This document shows, piece after piece, positions 1 through 11,850 of a stretch of DNA of 64,000 nt. Origin of the DNA: Proteromonas lacertae (lineage: Eukaryota > Sar > Bigyra > Opalinata > Proteromonadidae); NCBI GenBank assembly GCA_002245135.1, contig NGBS01001187.1:18043-82042 (forward strand), given 5' to 3'. The number at the start of each line of letters is the position of its first letter. Position 1 is the stretch's first letter. Below the pieces are notes generated by a model that did not search any database, was not told where the DNA came from, and was given only the letters and a program-made list of their open reading frames with translations. The translations under genes and the position numbers were made by a program.

Positions 1-509
1 ATATATAAGTTCCTACTGAATAGACAGTATGCCTATTCACATCTATACAGGAATTTACAGCAATGAAATCATTGCAACAGACAGAACATATATTCACATT
101 CACTTTGTTCCTTATCTTCATTGTGTTTCAGTACAACCTACAATTATTGAAATGAGTTCTAACTTATCGTATAAACAACATATCTGTATATATTATGCAA
201 TAATCATACCGTTACTCCAGTTTTTTCTTCACCAAAAGAGAATGATAACGAAAATGACAAAAAAGAAATATAGAAATGCATAACTGAATTTGTAACTGAT
301 TTTAGAATTTATCATTTCAATTTTTATAATCAATAAGAGTATTTATTATTCCAAATCTAGCTGTATATATTCATTATTAATTCTGCTATATTATTAATAA
401 CTTTTCAGACTTTTATTCTTCAGCTCTTAAATCATTACCTCATTATACTCTTTAGTTTCAGATCTTGTTTAACCCATTTCCTTTTTATCACATTTTATAA
501 TGTTTTTAG
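1..509. other. Upstream region without a supported gene
   Basis: I see no convincing coding exon here. A short open frame near the left edge has no recognisable domain and a composition like the surrounding AT-rich spacer. Just before the RRM gene the sequence reads TTTTTAG directly followed by its ATG, which resembles the splice acceptors used elsewhere in the window. A non-coding or very short 5' exon of the downstream gene could therefore lie here, but no donor site stands out. Confidence 0.4.
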
Positions 510-1271
510 ATGTACCCTTACCAAGTAAACCCACAAATACCTATGATGGACTTGAGAAGAGAAAACGAATATTATGATGCAGTTGCATTTCCATATATAG
601 CAGACATGCAAGTGCCACAAGCTTACAACTGCATTCCTCAAGAAGAAGTATATTATGACCAACCAGAAAACTATTCAAACGATTTAAACAACAATTATCA
701 GTTGTTCCCACCTAACCAACCTCCTGTTACTCCACTGCAAGGTTTTACTCAGACCCCACCTAGTTATTCACCATCATATTCCCCAACAGGTGTATATAGA
801 TCGTTTTCAAACCCAAACCCCATTGTAACTCATCTTCCCAATGGAGCTCCCATTCCTGTGATGGAACAAGATATTAGTTCACCTAACCGTAGTGCATCTA
901 ACAGTATTAGTAGTATAAATGGCAGTAACAACAATAATAGTAAGAACTATGAAGCTGCTGCCTTCCCTGGTCCTCCTATTTATTATTCCAACTTAAAAGA
1001 AGGTCCAGCTGGATGTAATTTATTTATATTTCATTTACCTAACTCAATGACAAATTTAGAATTAGAAAAGTTATTTCAACCTTATGGTGATTTGATAAGT
1101 ATTACCATTGTTGCTGATAAAGTGACGGGTAGAAGTAAAGGCTATGGTTTCGTTAGCTATCAAGATAGAGCTTCAGCGGATAAGGCAATTGCTTCGTTAA
1201 ATGGTTATCAAATTGGAAAGAAACGTTTAAAGGTTCAAATCAAGAAAGGTGATTTTGAATCAGAGATATGA
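510..1271 (+). CDS. CELF/Bruno-type single-RRM RNA-binding protein
   Basis: The 253-residue protein has a low-complexity, Pro/Asn/Ser/Tyr-rich N-terminal region (about residues 1-165) and one C-terminal RRM (about 168-248). The RRM carries a clear RNP2 (LFIFHLP) and RNP1 (KGYGFVSY). The flanking motifs GPAGCNLFIFHLP, DKVTGRSKGYGFVSY and NGYQIGKKRLKVQIKK are characteristic of the third RRM of CELF/CUGBP/Bruno proteins, which bind GU-rich RNA and act in splicing, deadenylation and translation control. Family members usually have three RRMs; this one keeps only the last, so it is a short form or a lineage-specific relative. The gene has no internal intron and ends with two consecutive TGA codons. 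An upstream exon is possible because the ATG follows an acceptor-like TTTTTAG. Confidence 0.85.
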   Translation: MYPYQVNPQIPMMDLRRENEYYDAVAFPYIADMQVPQAYNCIPQEEVYYDQPENYSNDLNNNYQLFPPNQPPVTPLQGFTQTPPSYSPSYSPTGVYRSFSNPNPIVTHLPNGAPIPVMEQDISSPNRSASNSISSINGSNNNNSKNYEAAAFPGPPIYYSNLKEGPAGCNLFIFHLPNSMTNLELEKLFQPYGDLISITIVADKVTGRSKGYGFVSYQDRASADKAIASLNGYQIGKKRLKVQIKKGDFESEI

Positions 1272-1569
1272 TGAGGTTGAATAACAGATAAATTATAAAT
1301 ATGTGTATTTACCTGTTTTAAAAAAGCCAATTATCATTTTTTTCTCCTTAATTGAAATTAACTAGATTTTTAGTTATAAATATATATTATATATATGCAT
1401 AGAAGTTGGTGTTTTTATAGGGTGTAATTGAATAATTATTGATATTTAATGAATGAATAAAAGTGAAGAAAAATAAATTTCAACAAATCAAGCCAAACCT
1501 GTTTCAAGCAATAAAACGTTTTTATTCTGTCAGTTTCTATTTTTTTCAATAAATAATAAGTAAATCAAG

Positions 1570-3162
1570 ATGTCAACTATGTTCCTTCAGACAATTTCCA
1601 ATGAAGAAGCGTTGGGAAGAATGGCTGTATTCTTATATAAAGATTTATTCTTATTTAGCATCTTAATATTGGAAATGTCACAAATAAAATAGATGATATA
1701 GAAGGTACACATCCAGAAATAAAAGAATATCGTTATACAAATAGACCAGATTTATATTACACTGATGATATTGAAGGATCTCATCCAAGACAATTACATC
1801 ATCCAATAAATGCAGAATCATATTTCTTAAGAACTGATGATATACCATACGCTCAATCAAAATGTCACAGTTTCACCACTAATAGACATATTAATCCAAT
1901 AGATCCACATTATAAATTACCAAGTTGTAAAATCGCACCAGCTCCAGTTCCTAAATTCATCAGAGACAATATACAAGTCGATGATATTGAAGGAACCAAA
2001 CCAGGCAAACTCTATCCATATGAAAAGAGAGATATAATCAGTTGTGATGATATAGTAGGTACAAAACCCGGTTGGAAGCCAAGATACAAGCAATGGCTTG
2101 ATCCTCCAAGAGATATATTGAATGTAAAAGATATAACAGGTTCAGAATGGAATACATCCCGACATGTCAATCCATTAGAGCCAAAATACAAAGTAGGAGA
2201 TTTAGAAATAGCTGATGAACCTAGAGATGTCCATCCTCGTCCATTGCCTAAAGAAATCCAACCTGATTTAAGATATACAACTCACGACATTGATGGTTCA
2301 ATAACTGACTGGAAACCAATGTATGATTTAGGAGGAATTACACTATCAAAACGTAAAGATTTCAGAGAAACCAATTATGCACAAGATATCAAAGGAGCAC
2401 AACATGATACGGTTCATTGGAAGTTGAGAACAAACCGTGTTGTTGATCCATTAGATCCTCAATATATTGGTTTAGATGGTGTTCCAATGGATGATGCTTT
2501 ATATCGATGTCCAACTCCACCAAATCCTACATCAATACCTCCAGTGAGATCAACAGAAGCTGTGATTGCTGAAAAGGAATTTGAATTGAGGAATTTGTCA
2601 CAAGAAATTAGAGAGATGAGACAAACTTTGAATAATACAATGAGTAACACTGGTTCTAATGTAATTGGTAAACCACCAAGAGATCCAAGTATTCAACCTG
2701 TAACAATCAATAATAATAATGATAATAATAAAAATAATACCGTTTCATCTTTGAATAATTCAATGAATAATAGTAACAGAAGTTCAAGAAATCAATCGAA
2801 TAAAAGTTCAGGAAGAAGATCACAGACTGTTTCACCTAATATGAGTAGAAATTCTTCACAAAATATAACACCTCAACAATTAACGCCTTTGAGATTATCA
2901 AATCCTGTAAGTCCTATTAATATTGAGAAAACTATGTCTTTGAGTCAAACTGTTTCGAATATTGTGAGTGGTGATACTTCTAAACCTATTGTTATTTCAC
3001 ATAGATCGAATACTTCAAGTGTATGATTTATTATATTGTTTTATATTATTTAAATAGAAGAGACATACTCCTAAATGTGATATTGAATCTGTGAGAAGTT
3101 TACCAGAAACACCAATGTCACAAAAGAATTTGGGAAGTGGAACTAGAGATTTTCAAATGTAA
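1570..3162 (+). CDS. DDI-G repeat protein, possibly flagellum-associated
   Basis: Three exons (1570-1626, 1659-3020, 3058-3162) join in phase 0 across introns of 32 and 37 nt to give 507 residues. The N-terminal two thirds holds at least seven copies of a short motif spaced about 25-40 residues apart: DDIEGTHP, DDIEGSHP, DDIEGTKP, DDIVGTKP, KDITGSEW, HDIDGS and QDIKGAQ. Each is usually followed by a (T/S)NRxxxPLDPxY-like segment. The C-terminal third is Asn/Ser-rich. I recall proteins of this repeat type from flagellated eukaryotes, which would suggest an axonemal or basal-body role, but that is an inference with no catalytic domain to support it. Without the first intron the frame closes early, which argues that the tiny introns are real. 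Confidence 0.8.
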
Positions 3163-3278
3163 TTAATGTTTTAAAATAAAATTATTAAAATTAATGTTAT
3201 TTTTAAAATGAGTGAGTGTATTAAAATAAAAATTAAGTGTGACGATTCATGTTTCTGAAACGATAAAATATTTTTAAA

Positions 3279-5887
3279 ATGGTTTTATTGAATTTAATTG
3301 ATACAACGAACAATCTGAGAGGGTTGAGTGATGATTCAGGTATATATTATTTATTAGTTGTGATTTGTTGAATGATTTTATTTCTCTTCTTCTTAATTTT
3401 TTATTTTCTTTCTATTTATTTAAATCTATTATATTCATAGATGGATTTCCTCATGTGGTTTTGGAATATATTTTCTATTTCATTTTCATAAGCATCTCTT
3501 TTATTGGCTATTTTCTTTTCAAATGGCAATATAGAGCTGCTCTTAACCTCTGGTCCTCTTTAAACAATGAATTAAATGTAATGGCGCTATCATCAAAACC
3601 ACTTTACGAATTAGCTTCAATTAAAGATGAAACACTAGAACAATTCTTCTCGTTTATATCTCCTAATTCATCTCAATTAATAGATCTAACACCTACCGAG
3701 ATGAACAGACCATTTCGGTATTGGATTAGCGATTGGCAAACTATACAGCTTGTTACAAAGGATATGTTAGGTCAAGGTATAGTGGTATGTTCGTGTAAAG
3801 GATTTTATATTAAAATTCAACAGATGGAAATCACAGAAAACCTATATCTTTGTAAATTTATGAAATGTTTTCATTCAACAGAGTTTAATCCAACAACATT
3901 GTCAGATTATCCATCCTTAAAATATGAAATACCATTTACAGATAATTACATCACAATCAACAAAGATAGTGGTCAAATCATTCAAATTAGTTCAGAAATA
4001 GTCAAGCAGCTTGAGTTACCAACAAACACCAGTACAGGTGTATCTTCTGTCATATCAAAACCGTTTGAAAACTACCTGTTAGGTGAATGTTTAAAAGATA
4101 ATTTCATGAAAACTATCACTTATTTATATTCCTTAAACCATAATTATATTCGATCTTATCTATTATTAACCAATAATTCAACCACTAATTTACGTAGAAT
4201 ACCATATATTGCTGATATTCGAATATATGATGAATCTTTAATGATTCATTTACATGATTTAAGAATAGAATATGAAATGAATATAGAAAATCCATTAATC
4301 ATTATCGATAATAATGACACTATATTATATGCAAATGATAAATGGAAAATATACAATATAAACTCTAGTTTATTACTATCTCGTGAATTTAAGAGTTTTA
4401 TTAAAGCTGAATTCCGTAATTTGTATAATCTATCAGGATTAATCGGAACATCAGGACAAATATTGAAATTACAATTTGATGAAGATGTTGTTTTTGATGC
4501 AAGTATTCATGCTCATTACTACGGATTTGAACAGAAAGATGAATGTGTTTTAACTAATAGCAATAATAATAACAATAACAGTGAAATAAATGAAGTTAAT
4601 AATATGAATGGAAATAATAATAATAATAATCATGCTGTAATAAATAATCGATTAAATACTGAAATTAGGCAAAACTCTTTGGTTTTATTGGAAATATTAC
4701 GTGTTGATACAATGAATACTGAATCTAGTTTTGAAGGAGCTTCTTTACTTCATGATATTAGGAATAAAGTAAATAGTATTGCAATAGATGTTGATATAAG
4801 CAAACAAACATTAAAGCAACTAGAAAATGTAGAGAAAATGAGAGAAAATAATGTATTAGTTAGTTTAAAAGACACAATGCAAGAAATTGGTAGAAAGAAT
4901 GCTGATTTAAGAGAGGATTTATCTCATCGATTAGATATAATTAAAAGTGCCAATAGTTCATCAGAATCTACATTTGTATCAGTCAATTTCTATAGAGAAA
5001 TCTTTAAAATTGCTGCTAAGAATTGCCAAAGTGAAATGAATAATAAATGTGTAGAATTGAGTGAAAAATGTGATTCTATTTTAATGAATTCAAATACTTA
5101 TGTTTTATGTGATAAATGTTATTTAAAAAGAGCATTTGAGAATTTATTGTTTAATGCTATTAAATTTACACCTTATCACGGAACTATTACATTTTCAGCG
5201 TTATTAGATGAATCTAATGATAGTTATTATACCATAATTGTAAGAGTTAAAGATACTGGAACAGAACCAATTGATGAATCTCAATTTGAATCTGTTTTTG
5301 GTATTTTTACACAGACAAAGAATAGAAAGGGAGGTTATGGAATTGGATTATCGTTTGTGAGATTAGCTGCAGCAAGACATCATGGTAGTGTATGTGTTGA
5401 AAGTAGTAGTAAAAGTGGAACTTGTATAAAAATGACTTTAACTTTGAAAAAATCAAATAAACCTGAAGATGTGAATTTGAATGAGAAATTTGTGGGTAAA
5501 AATGCATTAATTATTGATGATGCTCAAAGTAATATATTACTAATGAATAAAGTATTGGATAAATTAAAGATAGTGAGTGAAGGAGCAAATGATTCAAAAT
5601 CAGCATTAATGTTGATTAAACAGAAACATTATGATATTATATTTGTAGATAAAGTATATATATACAATTATATAGTAATTATTATTTAGAATCTTGGAAA
5701 TGAAGATGGTTGTGATGTAATTCGATCAATTGAAGATAAAAACCATTCAATTATCATAGGTAGAAGTGGAGATGAACAAGCAGCTATTTCATTCATGAAT
5801 GCTGGCGCTGATTGTGTAATGTTGACAACTGAATCAAAAGATAGTTTAATTAGAAAATTAAATCCATTAGTCAACAAAATTAATTAA
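3279..5887 (+). CDS. Hybrid sensor histidine kinase with receiver domain
   Basis: Exons 3279-3339, 3441-5653 and 5690-5887 give 823 residues. A hydrophobic segment near residues 27-48 predicts one membrane anchor. A long middle region without a recognised sensor domain follows. The kinase core shows an H-box (LLHDIRNKVNSI), N-box (ENLLFNAIKFTP), G1 (VKDTGTEP), F-box (FGIFTQ) and G2 (GGYGIGLSF). A C-terminal receiver begins at NALIIDDAQSN, and its phospho-accepting Asp is in FVDK, exactly at the 36-nt second intron; splicing restores the following NLGNEDG loop. The usual receiver Lys-Pro near the end reads TTE, and the H-box departs from the common SHELR form. It should autophosphorylate and relay phosphate internally, but the signal is unknown. 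The first intron (101 nt) is longer than most here and its borders are less certain. Confidence 0.85.
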
Positions 5888-6210
5888 ATATAACAAAAAT
5901 CCTAATTTAATTAATTTAAATTATATATATTTCAAGTTAACATAATGAATTAATTCACTAACATGTGTAATATATAATAAAAAAGTAGCATTCTCTATCA
6001 ACCTTACTCTATCTTATAGCCCTTCCCTAAAGATAACTGTAAATGTCAATAACAAATGAATCATTCTAAATTAATAGAACTTTGAATTAAGTCGAGCTAT
6101 GTAACGACAACCATTCAATAAATAGTCAGTTTCAATCTCAATTAGTAGTAGCAAAGGTTGTACACAATAATAATAACAGATAAATGACAAATGTTCGTAA
6201 AAATAGTAAT

Positions 6211-6730
6211 TTATCTTCTTTCATGACTTCGACTTCTTTCTCTACGGTGACCTCCATGACCACGATCATCTCTTCTTCCTCCGTGACCACCATAACCTCC
6301 ACCATATCCACCTCTTCTGTCATTTCTATGTCCTCCAAAACCTCCACCTCGTCCTCCTCTGCCTATTTAATATAACTAATAAATATATCATACTTCCTCT
6401 TTCTTCTTTTGAATGTGCTTTCATTACTTGTAATGCTCTTCCGTCTAATTCTTGACCATCCATTTCAGCTATAGCTTTATCACAAGCTTCAGCATCTTCG
6501 AATGATACAAATCCAAAACCTCTACTTCTTCCACTTTCACGATCTTTAGCAATGTAACAGTCTGTTATGCTTCCAAATTTACTGAATGCTTCTTGCAATT
6601 CTTCGTTTGACATTTTGAAGGTTAAATTTCTTACAAAACTACATCAAGAATTAAAAATATTTCAATACATTCTATTTTCTGAACTTGGTGCTGGAGCACG
6701 TTCTTGTTGTTGTTCTTCGTTATCTGACAT
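6211..6730 (-). CDS. Glycine-rich RRM protein with RGG/RS tail
   Basis: Three exons on the minus strand (6669-6730, 6394-6638, 6211-6362) joined across introns of 30 and 31 nt give 152 residues. The first intron splits the RRM just before RNP2: splicing produces ENRIFVRNLTFKMSNEEL, completing a domain that would otherwise lack its first strand. RNP1 is RGFGFVSF. The second intron restores a tail of RGG, GGY and GGH repeats ending SRSHERR. This is the layout of small glycine-rich RNA-binding proteins (CIRP/RBM3/GRP7 type), which act as RNA chaperones in nucleus and cytoplasm. Both splice junctions keep frame, so the model is well supported. Confidence 0.9.
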
Positions 6731-6912
6731 TGTGTAAAGCTACATAAACATAACATATTACAAGAAATACATTTTAAAAGAATGAAAGCCCAAAATGAGT
6801 ATGTATAATGATTTGGAATCTTATATTAATCAATAAGTTCTCATCACTTTACGAACATGTAAAACCTACATTATTTTTCGTTCATTTTTAAACCCAAAAA
6901 ACAGAATTACAT

Positions 6913-9900
6913 TTAGAAGAGTAATTTGTAAATGACATAAATATGAATCAATACAATATAGATGTAGAATGGTGTTATCTTAATATGAATCGGTTTTTTA
7001 TGAATATGATCACTTGGCTATAGAATATATAATAAAATTAATATGCATATATATACAGAGTGATGACCTTCTTCTAAACTTTCTAATGTGATTGGTTCTT
7101 TGATTCGATTTCTAGCTGATTGCTGGTTGACTGATATCTTATGCATTTCTGCAGATAATGCAGCATTTTCATTTCTCAATTGCTCTATTTGATTCAATAA
7201 ACTAGTACATCTTTGAACTGTATTTGATAATTTTGTGTCTTTAGCATTCAATTCAGCTTGCATTTCCTGCAATTTTGGTCTTAAATCAGGTAACTGCTGT
7301 TGTGGCACTTTTACACTCTCTTTTATCTCTATTTTTGCTAATTTTTCTTGTAATTCTGTAATCTTTTTGGAAGATTGAGCATTTGCATCATTCAACAATT
7401 GTTGTAACATCGACTTTTCATCTTCCAATACTTTAACTTTATTATTCAATTCTGATTTTACGATATCTACCTGTGATTGTGTTTCCATCTTTTCAGCTTC
7501 TAGCTGTGTTATCCTATCTTCTAATTTCCTCATATTTTCATCACTAAGAGATTTATTACCATTCCTATCTACAGATTGATTATCATTTTTATTCATCTTC
7601 TTCATTGTTTGGTTCTTTCTTAATTCTTCTAACTGAGATTGTAATATACTTATTTCTTTCTCATAACGTGCTTGAATTAACTCTAATTTTTTATTCTTTG
7701 AATCATCTTTGCTGGTTGAATTATTCAGTTTCATTTTTAAATTTTCAATTGTTTTTATGTAACCATTTTCTTTATCATTTGAAGTTTGAACTAACTCAGT
7801 GTATTTCTTTTCGTATAATTCATACTGTTCTTTATATAAATTCAATTTATTTTGAATATCAGCAGAGTTTGAATGTAATTCTTTCAACTGTAAATATTTC
7901 GTATTTATCTCATTATATTTCATATCTAAATTCTTAATTTCTTCATCTTTTTTTCTTTCATTATCTTTCAATTGTTGTTGTATATCTAAATTACTTCTCA
8001 ACTTCTCTGTTAAAGTGTTTAATGATTGTTGAGTTGATTGATTTATTTCTACTTCCTTTGAATATTGTGATTTATATTCATCTAGTTGTTGGATTAATAA
8101 TTTATTTTCATTACTTAATCTTAGAAAATCAGTTTCTTTAGAGGTTAATTCCATTGTTAATTTCTGTATTTCATTTTGAAACATTTGTTGTTGTTCTTCA
8201 TTGAGATTGTTACTGCTATTATCATTCAATATTTCATTATATAACTTCTCATAGTTATTACTTCTTTCTTTATATTCTTTTACTTTATTATTGGAAATAT
8301 TCAACTCTTCTTCTATTTTGGTTAAATTGTTTTGATTGGTTGATAATTGTTGAGATAATGCTGTGATTTGATTGGTTAATTGATCTTTTTCTTCTTCTAA
8401 ATCAGCTATTTGGTCATTCTCAGTTTCTTCATATTCTGCTATTTTGGATTTTAATTCATTGATTTCTTCATTCTTATTGTTTATCTGTTGTTTGTATGAA
8501 TCTAATTCCATTCTGATATTATTTATAAGTGTTTCTTTCTCTTCTGTTGATTGATTGTTGTTTGATATTTCTTCTATTCTTTTTTGATTTTCTTCTTCTT
8601 TTAACTTTAATTCATTGATTTCTTCATCTTTGATATTCAGTTGTTGTTTATAAGATTCTAATTCCACTTGAATATTATCATATTTCGATTGGATTTCATT
8701 TAGAAGATTTTCTTTTTCTTCTAGTGATTTACTGTTGTTTTTGAATTCTTCGATTTTATTATTATTTTCTTCATCTTTTGATTGTAATTCACTTATCTCA
8801 TTCTCTTTTGATAATAACTGTTCTTTCAACTCATTTATTTCACTATTAATCTTTTCTTCATTATTTCTATATTCTTCTTCTTTTAACTTTAATTCATTGA
8901 TTTCTTCATCTTTGATATTCAGTTGTTGTTTATAAGATTCTAATTCCACTTGAATACTATCATATTTCGATTGGATTTCATTTATTAAAATATCTTTTTC
9001 TTCTGCTGATTTGTTACTATTCGATATCTCTTCTAATTTTCTTAGATTCTCTTCATCTTTCACTCTCAACTCATTAATCTCTTCATCTTTACTATTCAAT
9101 TGTTCTTTCAACTCATTTATTGCACTATTAACCTTTTCTTCATTATTTCTATATTCTTCTTCTTTCAATGATAATTGTTGTTTCAATTCTTCAATTATGG
9201 TGTTGTTATTAGATTCTAAACCATCATATTTATCTCTCCATTCATTCTCTAAATTATCTTTCTCTATTTTCACTTCATTTAATTCATTCTCTATTCTCTC
9301 TTTTTCATTTCTAAGTATTTCAATTGCTTCAGATTCTGTTGATGATTTCGATTGTACTTCCATATTCAAGTTATCAATTACATTCTTAGAGTCTTTTATT
9401 TGTTTTATCAACCCTTCATTTTTACTATTTATCTCATCATATTTAACTTTCATTTCATTCAATTCATTTTCCATTCTTATTTTATCTTCTTTGATTTCAC
9501 TATTGTTCTTTTCCAATTCACATATTTGGTTATACTTTTCATCACATTCTTTATCTAATTCTTCTTTTTCCACTTTTAATCGATTTAATTCATTTTCTAT
9601 CTTTTCTTTTTCTTTCTTTATCATTTCTACTTCTTTTTCATTATTTATGCCATTATTTGTATTTGCAATACTACTTTCTAATTCACTGTATTTTTCTTTT
9701 ATTTCATTCAATTCATTCTCTTTTTCTTCTAATTCATTTCTTATATTACTTTCTATTTCACTTAAATTGTTGAATTGGCTTACTATTCTTTCCATATCTT
9801 CATCCTTTGATTCAATCTCAGTTTGCTTCTCAAGTAATTGAGTTTTCAATAAACTAATCTCACTTTCAAATGCTGAAATTCTATTGGATGATTCATTGCT

Positions 9901-10741
9901 TTGAGATGATTGGTTGTTCATTAATTCAGTTATTCTTTGTTCATATTCTTCACTTGATTTTTGTAGTTTTTCTATTTCATTGTTTTTACTTGTTATTTCT
10001 TCATTCATATTATTCTCTATTACTGTTTTATCATTCTCTAACTTTTCATTTATTTCTTTTAATTGGATTATTTCATGTTCTAAATTGTCTTTTTCACACT
10101 TTAATACTACATAATCATTTTTTAACTTTTCCATTTCTTCATTATTAACACTATTACTACTGCTTTCGTTCACTGTTGAAGTGGAGAATGAAGCTGATAG
10201 ACTATCATACTCTGTCTTTAATGATTCATATTTGTTTCTCGCTTTATTGGCTCTATCTTTCCACTTAGCTACTTCTTCTAAAGATCTAATTATATAGAAA
10301 TGAATAATAATATATTATACGATTTTAATGATGTTTCCAATTCATTTATTTTTTCTTGAGATTGTGACGAATCTAAATTAGGAGATGACAAAGATCTATT
10401 GATTATGTAAAATAATATGTTATATACTGCAACTTCTCAATCTGTTCTTTCAGTTCTGCATTCTCTGATGTTAATGGTGTCATTAGTAGAGTTAATCTTT
10501 CTACCTGCTCCTTATATTGATCTCTTTGTTCTTTAATTACATTTATATCATCGCTTTCTTCAACTAAAGGATTCATTATATTTCAATAATATACAAGAAC
10601 CATCTGGAGATTTTACAAAAGCTATATTATATAAATAACACTACAGAAAATCATACAACTAGCAATCTGTGATCCATGTTGATCAGCAGTATCTAAAATT
10701 TCTGATACATTGCTTACAACAGAGGACAGCTTATTCCACAT
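6913..10741 (-). CDS. Long golgin-like coiled-coil protein
   Basis: Six exons (10657-10741, 10595-10621, 10428-10563, 10321-10395, 7057-10285, 6913-7017) join in frame to give 1218 residues. The start is MWNKLSSVVSNVSEILDTAD, a short helix like those that open several golgins. Almost all the rest is Glu/Lys/Asn/Leu-rich heptad coiled coil. Around 8590-8990 the DNA contains near-identical repeats encoding units such as SYKQQLNIKDEEINELK. The last exon adds a hydrophobic end (about 20 residues rich in Ile, Tyr, Leu) that could be a tail anchor, as in golgin-84, giantin or CASP. No GRIP domain is seen. A role as a Golgi or vesicle tether is an inference from shape; myosin- or centrosome-type coiled coils are alternatives. 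It shares a 124-bp divergent promoter region with the gene at 10866. Confidence 0.75.
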
Positions 10742-10865
10742 CCCAAAAGAAGAAAATCAAAATTTGAATTAATCAAGCTTGTATCAAACTGAAAGTGGGG
10801 TTTTGAAAACTTTATTGTTTATTTTTGGTAAAGACAATTTCCCCATTTCATTTAAAAGATTAATA

Positions 10866-11727
10866 ATGTCACTAGAATCTTCCGGTTTTCAACCTAATAA
10901 GGAAATATCAAAAATAGTGATTAATTTCATTGATATGGATTCAAAAATTGAGTATTACTCTTCATTTTACAGTTAGATTTAATTTAAAAGTACACACAAA
11001 AACGTCAATAGGTGATTTAAAAGAATTAGTAAATAAAAGAGTGGGATATGGAAATAACCATATGGAGTTGAAATATCATGGTGTTGTCTTGGCAGAAAAT
11101 TCATACACATTATCACATTACAATGTACTGAACAGGTATATTTTAAAAACAATATTTTGTAGAGATACTATAAACATTGTGAGGAAAAGCTCCAGAGAAA
11201 ACAGTATTAATATAATAATTAATGTATTTTGAATAGCTCCATTTTCTACCATCACATCCATCCAACAAGACATAAGAGCAACAGCTCCTAGTTTTTCTGA
11301 ACAACCACCAGCTAATCCAATATGTCTATGGTCTCCTCGTCTAAGATTCATCTCAGTATTTATATTGATCTACATATTAATATGTATGGCTGAGTCAATA
11401 GAGTATATTAGTATGCCTTCAGTAATTATTTATTCTATGATTGTTACACTGTGTGGAATAAGTATTCATTTATCGAATAAACCACACAAGTCAATTAGTT
11501 TACTTACATTCAGATTATTCGCAATTTCAACATTGTTGTCAGTTTATTCTTCTATTGATTCGTTTATAAGAAATGATCATAAATACAATGCTTCATTTTT
11601 CAGCTTATGGGTAATCTGTAGAATACTTGGACCTCCAATCTTTGTTGGTATTGGTTGTATTATATGTTATATGTTTTCAGAAGCTGTAGAAGGTACTTAT
11701 GAATATGGAACAATTCATTATCAATAA
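10866..11727 (+). CDS. Ubiquitin-like domain protein with multiple membrane helices
   Basis: Exons 10866-10951, 10977-11135, 11163-11203 and 11237-11727 join across introns of 25, 27 and 33 nt to give 258 residues with consistent phases. Residues 15-95 form a ubiquitin-like fold: KTSIGDLKELVNKRVG matches the first helix, and the second half reads LKYHGVVLAENSYTL followed by YNV and DTINIV. A Pro/Ser-rich linker follows, then about four hydrophobic helices (roughly residues 135-250). This arrangement recalls TMUB, HERP and Dsc3 proteins, which sit in the ER membrane and serve ERAD or Dsc ubiquitin-ligase complexes. I cannot tell which of these it is, and the four-helix C-terminal part is not one I recognise. 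Confidence 0.7.
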
Positions 11728-11850
11728 ATGGAAAGATGAAATTTAATAATCGTTTTAAATTATGTTTTTAATTTTTGATTAATTTATTAATTAAATAAAA
11801 TTTTGTTTATTTGAAATAGAGTAAATTTAAAAATTAATAATATATGTTAA

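Noticed and set aside
29-283. Short frame at the left edge as a gene
   Set aside because: No domain, spacer-like composition, no splice support and no link to the next gene.
9011-9841. Plus-strand frame of 276 codons opposite the golgin-like gene
   Set aside because: Shadow of a highly biased coiled-coil sequence; Ser/Phe/Ile-rich with no domain, while the minus strand gives one continuous spliced gene.
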